Below are positions 60,601-64,000 of a stretch of DNA of 64,000 nt, piece after piece. How positions within the stretch are numbered: the first letter of the stretch is position 1; the number at the start of each line of letters is the position of its first letter. Position numbers and translations under genes: made by a program. The stretch covers positions 1 through 64,000 of the forward strand of contig JBPCNH010000015.1 in NCBI GenBank assembly GCA_051001455.1. Direction: 5' to 3'. This DNA is from JBPCNH01 sp051001455. GTDB lineage: Bacteria; Actinomycetota; CADDZG01; WHSQ01. The notes under the pieces were generated by a model that was given only the letters and a program-made list of their open reading frames with translations, was not told the DNA's origin and made no database searches.

Positions 60601-61112
60601 AACACCTCGCGGTACCAGGCGACCTTGCGCCGGGCGCCGGCCAGGTCTCCGGCCACGATCAGCTTGGGGATCTCGGCAGAGAGACAGCCGGACAGACAGA
60701 TCAGTCCCTCCGAGAACTCCTGGATGAGCTCGTGATCGGTACGGGGGTAACGATGGAAACCTTCGAGCCACGCCTTGGAAGAGACCTTGACGAGGTTCTT
60801 GTATCCCTGGTCGTTCATCGCCAGAAGCGTCAGATGGAAGACCCGGTCGCCGCCGCCGCGCCCTTCGGGCTTCTCGCGCCGGTTGCCGTCGAAGAGGTAG
60901 CCCTCCATACCTAGGATCGGCTTGACACCGGTCTTGGCTCCCGTCTTATAGAACTCGAGCGCTCCGTACATCACGCCGTGGTCGGTGATGGCGCACGCAG
61001 GCATACCGGCGTCCGCGGCGGCAGCGAACATGTCGGGGATCCGACTGGCCCCATCGAGCATCGAGTACTCGGAATGGGCGTGAAGATGGACGAAGCTCAA
61101 CGGTCTAACCAA
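57675..61112 (-). CDS. dnaE: DNA polymerase III alpha subunit (DnaE1 type)
   Basis: The 1145-residue replicative polymerase. PHP domain (about 1-280): SFVHLHAHSEYSMLDGASR, CAITDHGVMYGALEF and NDSHYTLKKDAAAHEVLL look intact, so PHP proofreading, as in mycobacterial DnaE1, is plausible. The polymerase catalytic Asps are in MPDIDIDFDDRRRSDVIRYV (about 400), with GPGRGSAAGS before. Helix-hairpin-helix and OB domain (about 980-1060, TVGGLVAGYSKRVTKNGG) follow. The TTG at 61112 follows GGGGGG; a second TTG at 61100 gives MSFVHLHAHSEY, the more common N-terminus, so the start is uncertain by four codons. Confidence 0.95.
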   Translation of the reverse strand: MVRPLSFVHLHAHSEYSMLDGASRIPDMFAAAADAGMPACAITDHGVMYGALEFYKTGAKTGVKPILGMEGYLFDGNRREKPEGRGGGDRVFHLTLLAMNDQGYKNLVKVSSKAWLEGFHRYPRTDHELIQEFSEGLICLSGCLSAEIPKLIVAGDLAGARRKVAWYREVFGDRFYLELQDHGIDVQKPLNDELVAIGKEMGIPWVSTNDSHYTLKKDAAAHEVLLCVNTGSVLSDPNRFKFDSDEFYLKSPEEMQRAFERWPGACEMTLEVAERCNVEITMGKAILPHFEVPEGTTLDGHLRDLVMQGVRKRYEDVSSEVKKRADYELGVISDMGFAGYFLVVQDFVQWSKDQGIRVGPGRGSAAGSIVSFALGITELDPLKYDLMFERFLNPERIEMPDIDIDFDDRRRSDVIRYVSDKYGADRVAQIVTYGAIKGKQAIKDAARVLGYPYQDGDRLTKMYPPLIMGRDSGLEQALKDAPELKQAYEEGGAAKEILDTAKGIENLKRSAGIHAAGVVIGRDPLIEHVPLKRGDHDEIVTQYDKYMIEDLGLLKMDFLGLRNLTVIELTRDYVRAHKGEEIDVDNLDFKDDKVYEMLRRGDADGVFQLESDGMRRLLTQLKPDRFEHIMALIALYRPGPMEQIPAYVDRKNHPEKISYLHPTLEDFTKETYGILVYQEQVVLMLQRLAGYTPGKADKVRKAIGKKNREMMAAEEPVFIDGCKRAGMDEPAARKLWNLIQPFADYSFNRAHSACYAYVAYQTAWLKTYHPVEYMAALLTSVKDRKDDKPKYLAMARKMSIPVLLPDVNSSDMDFTPVGDSVRFGLSAVKGVGEGVVERIISARQKEGPFTSFHDFCRKVDAVCLNKKTVESLIWAGAFESLGHTRKGLLDCCEAVVAQARARRENEAIGQFDLFSDAMAGEAPEEQDEPVGLEEHPRELLNAKEKEMLGVYVSHHPLLGVEGLLNRMCDSLISGLGTRKPGEMLTVGGLVAGYSKRVTKNGGIMVIMQLEDLSGASVEILVFNKVFEKHAATLRPDAILLVSGRVDRDVRDDSIKIIASDVREPKLGVEQPLQITLPGEACTSNVIDSLKQILAGHPGDTNVFLRLSNGSKTTVLRLGSEFCVDTSNGLHAELKALLGPAAFVDA

Positions 61113-61246
61113 CCCCCCTGGGCCGTGGAATCACAACGATGTAACTACATGGTGGCACCGGCGCCCGTCCGTTTGCAAGGACGAGGCCTTTACCTGCACA
61201 AATGCCTCTGTCAAGCACCCGAAAGTCCAGCCTGGGGGATGCCGGC

Positions 61247-61278
61247 TGTGGGTAACAAGCCCGGAAAGCTGTGGACTA
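61247..61278. promoter_or_regulatory. Two DnaA-box-like sequences upstream of dnaE
   Basis: TGTGGGTAA (61247-61255) and TGTGGACTA (61270-61278), each one base from the reverse complement of known DnaA boxes (TTATCCACA, TTGTCCACA). They lie 23 bases apart in the dnaE upstream region, the second over the stop codon of the pseudouridine synthase gene. Binding is unproven. Confidence 0.3.
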
Positions 61279-62181
61279 GGGCCCGGTCATGCCGAGCTTG
61301 TCGAGCACATCCTGGAGGTCGGGCGGCAGAGGGTCGGCCACGGCAACCTCGCCGCCGTCGGGATGGGGGAATCGGAGTTTCCAGGCGTGGAGGAAGGGCC
61401 GGGCCAGGCCGAGGGCGGCGGAGCGCTCCGACCGTCCCCCGTACGTCCCGTCTCCCAGGACCGGATGCTTCAGGAAAGCGAGATGCACCCTGATCTGATG
61501 GGTCCTGCCCGTTTCCAGACGAACGTCGAGCAAACTCATCCCGCCGGCCGAGGCCAGCACCTCATAGTGGGTCACGGCTCGACGACCCTCCGGGACCACC
61601 GCCATCTTCCGCCTGGAGCGGTGTCTGCCGATGGGAGCCTCAACCGTCCCCCGGAGCGTCGCGGGCACTCCCTTCACGAGGGCGAGGTAACGCCGCTCGA
61701 TCGCTCTCCTCTTCATCGCGGCTACCAGGAAGGCATGGGCCTCATCGTCGCGGGCCACGAGCAGCAGGCCGGAGGTGTCCTTGTCCAGTCGATGCACGAT
61801 GCCTGGCCGCATCGAGCCCTCCTGCGCGAGTTCGATCCCCAGTCCGAGCAACGCGTTCACCAGCGTGCCCGACGTATGCCCTCCCGCCGGATGCGTCACG
61901 AGGCCGGGAGGCTTCGAAACAGCCAGAACCCGCTCGTCGGAGTAACGGATCTGCAGGGGGATGTCCTCGGCCCGGGGAGCGTCCGGCGACCGGTCCGCCA
62001 CTTCACCGGAGACGAGATCCCCGGGCTCGAGCCTCAGGGAGGGTTTGGCGGGGCGGCCGTTCACTTTCACCGCTCCGGCCTTCAGCGCCGCCTGCACGTC
62101 GGAACGAGAGGCCCCGGTGGCGCCGGTCAAGAAAACATCTACCCTCTCGCCGGCCGCCCGATCCGGTACATCGAGGTCCAT
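61276..62181 (-). CDS. RluA-family 23S rRNA pseudouridine synthase
   Basis: A 301-residue enzyme. An N-terminal S4 RNA-binding domain (about 10-65, SRSDVQAALKAGAVKVNGRP) precedes the catalytic domain with the RluA signature GIVHRLDKDTSGLLLVA (catalytic Asp in HRLDKDTSG, about 140). It is of the RluD/RluC type with S4 domain; which rRNA uridines it modifies is not known. ATG 62181 overlaps the lspA stop (TGATG). The pair lspA-rluA is common in actinobacteria and other bacteria. Confidence 0.93.
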   Translation of the reverse strand: MDLDVPDRAAGERVDVFLTGATGASRSDVQAALKAGAVKVNGRPAKPSLRLEPGDLVSGEVADRSPDAPRAEDIPLQIRYSDERVLAVSKPPGLVTHPAGGHTSGTLVNALLGLGIELAQEGSMRPGIVHRLDKDTSGLLLVARDDEAHAFLVAAMKRRAIERRYLALVKGVPATLRGTVEAPIGRHRSRRKMAVVPEGRRAVTHYEVLASAGGMSLLDVRLETGRTHQIRVHLAFLKHPVLGDGTYGGRSERSAALGLARPFLHAWKLRFPHPDGGEVAVADPLPPDLQDVLDKLGMTGP

Positions 62182-62657
62182 CACTCCTCCGCTTGTTCGG
62201 CGCGCCGCTCGTGACGGTCGGAACGGAGCCCGAGGAACAGGATGACCAGGACCCCGGTGACGATGCACGAATCCGCGACGTTGAAGACCGGCCACACGTG
62301 AAGGTCTACGAAATCGACCACGCCCGGAGTGTCCCGTACCACTCGGTCGATGACGTTACCCACCCCTCCTCCAAGGACGAGACCGAGCGGGATGGTCCAG
62401 CCCGGCTCGTCGATATGCCTCACCCACACGACGATGACCACACCGGCGACGATCGTGGCTACCAGGAAGAACGCGGGGAATCCCTGCAAGATCCCAAAGG
62501 CTCCGCCCGAATTGAACGTGAGCCTGAAGGTGACCGCTCCTTCGATGAGGTCTACCGGACCGCCAGCCAGGTGCTCGAGGGCAAGCGATTTGGTCACCTG
62601 ATCCACCAGGACGACCAACGAGGCAACGAAGAACAGCTTGGGATAGACAGATCTCAT
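62181..62657 (-). CDS. lspA: Lipoprotein signal peptidase II
   Basis: A 158-residue inner-membrane aspartyl protease that cuts prolipoproteins before the lipid-modified Cys, needed for the many lipoproteins in this window. Four membrane helices are visible. The catalytic Asps are in GGVGNVIDRV and PVFNVADSCI, in the conserved spacing. ATG 62657 is chosen as the first Met at the first helix (KLFFVASLVVLVDQVTKSLA); 42 upstream codons of the open frame overlap the gene before it. Confidence 0.94.
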   Translation of the reverse strand: MRSVYPKLFFVASLVVLVDQVTKSLALEHLAGGPVDLIEGAVTFRLTFNSGGAFGILQGFPAFFLVATIVAGVVIVVWVRHIDEPGWTIPLGLVLGGGVGNVIDRVVRDTPGVVDFVDLHVWPVFNVADSCIVTGVLVILFLGLRSDRHERRAEQAEE

Positions 62658-62682
62658 AGCCGCGAGATCCCCTGAGGGCACC

Positions 62683-63642
62683 TCAGCGGATGCGTTCTTC
62701 GCGCCGTTTGCAGTCGAGACACAAGAGCATGCGGGGGAAAGCTTCCAGCCGATCTGCGTCGATATGGTTCCCGCAGCTCTCACACGTTCCGTAAGTCCCT
62801 TCCTCGATGCTCTCCAGTGCTCTCGTCGCCTGGTCTATGAGGTCGAGGGTGTTGTTGCGGATGGAGAGATCTCTCTCCCGATCGAAAGTTGCCGTCCCGG
62901 CGTCCGCGAAATCCTCGTTCACACCGATATCGGGGTTGGTATCGCCGGAAGAAGAGTCGCTCTCCAGCTCGGCGAGCTGCCGCTCGTAATCCGCCTTGTC
63001 CTGCTCGAGGCGGGTCTTGATCTTCGCCAGGGATCTCTTGTCGAGCTTCGCTTTCCGTACCGGTTTCTTGGGGGGCTCCACCACTTTCGGTCGGGGTGGG
63101 AGCTTCGACTTGAGCGACGGCGGAGCCGGGGTCTCTTCGGTAGTGGAGCCAGGTCCCCCGGCGGATCTCTTCGCCGCGGACTTCTTGGGAGTGGTCTTCT
63201 TCGCCGGCGTCTTCTTGGCCGCGGACTTCTTGGGAGTGGACTTCTTGGGAGTGGACTTCTTGGGAGTGGACTTCTTGGGAGTGGACTTCTTGGCCGGGGA
63301 CCTCTGGGACGGCGTCTTCTTGGCCGAGGTCTTCTTGGCGGCGGGCTTGCCGGACTTCTTGACCGTGGTCTTCTTCTTCTTGACCGCGGTCTTCGGCGCG
63401 GTCTTCGGCCCCGTCTTCTTGACCGTCGACTTCTTGCGGGTAGCCGGCTTCCTGGCCGCCGTCTTCTTCGCCCCCGTCTTCTTGACCGTCGACTTCTTCG
63501 CCCCCGTCTTCTTCGCGGCAGGTTTCCCCACGGCTCGGCCGACCGTCCTCACGGCCTTCTTCACGGCTTTCTTGACCCCCGTCTTCTTCTTCGACGCGGC
63601 GTTCTTCTTCTGCTTATCGGAGGGTTTCTTCGCGGGGCTCAT
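62683..63642 (-). CDS. Histone-H1-like/DksA-TraR zinc-finger fusion protein
   Basis: A 319-residue protein. Residues 1 to about 175 are Lys/Ala/Pro/Thr-rich, like eukaryotic and actinobacterial H1 tails, with repeated STPKK units. Residues about 195-319 have the DksA/TraR plan: a helical part (ALESIEEGTYGT at its end) and a C4 zinc finger CESC-x17-CLDC. The DxxDxA tip of true DksA is not clear; DLIDQATRALESIEEG comes before the finger. The H1-like tail should bind DNA without sequence preference. Its effect on transcription is inference. TAACGT lies nine bases before ATG 63642. The stop is 25 bases from the lspA start. Confidence 0.85.
   Translation of the reverse strand: MSPAKKPSDKQKKNAASKKKTGVKKAVKKAVRTVGRAVGKPAAKKTGAKKSTVKKTGAKKTAARKPATRKKSTVKKTGPKTAPKTAVKKKKTTVKKSGKPAAKKTSAKKTPSQRSPAKKSTPKKSTPKKSTPKKSTPKKSAAKKTPAKKTTPKKSAAKRSAGGPGSTTEETPAPPSLKSKLPPRPKVVEPPKKPVRKAKLDKRSLAKIKTRLEQDKADYERQLAELESDSSSGDTNPDIGVNEDFADAGTATFDRERDLSIRNNTLDLIDQATRALESIEEGTYGTCESCGNHIDADRLEAFPRMLLCLDCKRREERIR
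63229..63300 (-). repeat. Tandem 15-base repeats coding STPKK
   Basis: Four to five copies of GACTTCTTGGGAGTG (plus-strand reading), nearly identical in DNA, within the Lys-rich tail of the DksA-like gene. The number probably varies between strains by slippage. Confidence 0.85.
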
Positions 63643-63736
63643 GGGGCGTGGACGTTAGCACAAGGGGGCAAGCCCAGACGGCATCTCCTCTCCTTTCCCC
63701 GCGGTTCCCGGCACCACGGCAGCGCCGGGCGGCCGT

Positions 63737-63742
63737 TACCCT
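63737..63742 (+). promoter_or_regulatory. -10 box of ileS (leaderless type)
   Basis: TACCCT, seven bases before ATG 63750. Leaderless start would argue against a T-box leader directly before ileS. Confidence 0.4.
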
Positions 63743-63749
63743 TAGCGCC

Positions 63750-64000
63750 ATGTCACGACCTCACTACGAACCCGTCGATCCCAAGGTCTCGTTCCCCGAG
63801 CTCGAGACCACCGTGGCCGACCGGTGGCGCACGCAGCAGATCTTCGAACGGTCCCTGAAAGAGCGGGCAGGAGGGCCCGAATGGGTGTTCTACGAGGGCC
63901 CTCCCACGGCGAACAACAAGCCCGGCATCCACCACGTCGAGGCTCGAACCTTCAAGGATCTCTTCTGCAGGTTCCAGGCGATGCGCGGTCACTACGTCCA
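63750..64000 (+). CDS. ileS: Isoleucyl-tRNA synthetase, N-terminal part (cut by window edge)
   Basis: About 84 codons of a class I aminoacyl-tRNA synthetase. It reads YEPVDPKVSFPELETTVADR, then VFYEGPPTANNKPGIHHVEA (ATP-binding HIGH-like motif PGIHHV) and RTFKDLFCRFQAMRGHYV. These are the start blocks of IleRS of the Asn/eukaryote-like type (GPPTANNKPGIHHV). The rest lies beyond 64000. ileS next to lspA and a DksA-like gene is seen in actinobacteria. Confidence 0.93.
   Translation, partial: MSRPHYEPVDPKVSFPELETTVADRWRTQQIFERSLKERAGGPEWVFYEGPPTANNKPGIHHVEARTFKDLFCRFQAMRGHYV

Noticed and set aside
63229..63300. CRISPR-like array
   Set aside because: Repeats are contiguous 15-base coding repeats without spacers.
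62764..63858. Plus-strand frame with repeated LLGSGLLG units
   Set aside because: It is the reverse reading of the Lys-rich repeats of the DksA-like gene.

Overview
The window comes from a high-G+C actinobacterium (Actinomycetota), probably a deep-branching lineage. Three things point there. The order ileS, lspA, RluA-type synthase, dnaE, hisD-C-B-H-A-F-I, trpE, trpC-B-A, ANTAR regulator, polA, rpsA, coaE, uvrB, uvrA is a scaffold known from mycobacteria and relatives, here carrying extra blocks. Many genes have a TAnnnT -10 box 6-7 bases before the start codon, the layout of leaderless mRNAs. The families also fit: four-domain S1 protein, ECF sigma with an RskA-like anti-sigma, DtxR-type iron regulator, HRDC-tailed UvrD helicase.

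Layout. 1-4.4 kb: 5' end of uvrA, a UDP-glucose dehydrogenase/UDP-xylose synthase pair, a class V aminotransferase and a frameshifted DUF4383 membrane gene. 4.5-7.8 kb: cupredoxin lipoprotein, a lipoprotein made of two 184-residue repeats rich in conserved His, then ECF sigma and anti-sigma. 7.8-16.7 kb (minus strand): uvrB, HAD hydrolase, coaE, rpsA, ornithine cyclodeaminase-like gene, polA. 16.8-23.1 kb: iron block with DtxR-type regulator, ferritin, Fe(III) ABC permease and binding protein under a double iron box, an M42 peptidase, and the ABC ATPase. 23.1-30.3 kb: glutamate synthase large subunit behind a leader hairpin, two unrecognised secreted proteins, and a secreted zinc metalloprotease.

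30.3-39.7 kb is a minus-strand nitrogen-uptake region: a polar amino-acid ABC transporter, a full branched-chain amino-acid (Liv) transporter and two paralogous Liv binding proteins, with hairpins after the binding-protein genes. 39.8-49.3 kb: ANTAR response regulator and coiled-coil partner, a small secreted protein, tRNA-Leu(CAA), HRDC helicase, secreted beta-propeller-like protein, trpA-B-C, a peptidase-like lipoprotein and a PRC-barrel gene. 49.3-57.6 kb: trpE and the his operon with an inserted M24 peptidase gene. 57.7-64 kb: dnaE, RluA-type pseudouridine synthase, lspA, a histone-H1-like/DksA fusion, and the start of ileS.

Together the window covers DNA repair and replication, His/Trp synthesis, nitrogen uptake and assimilation, and iron homeostasis. 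I found no CRISPR array, prophage, insertion sequence or rRNA. The least explained parts are the cupredoxin/His-repeat/sigma module, the structured leaders of gltB and the metalloprotease, and the secreted proteins of unknown function. All assignments come from reading the sequence, without database searches.
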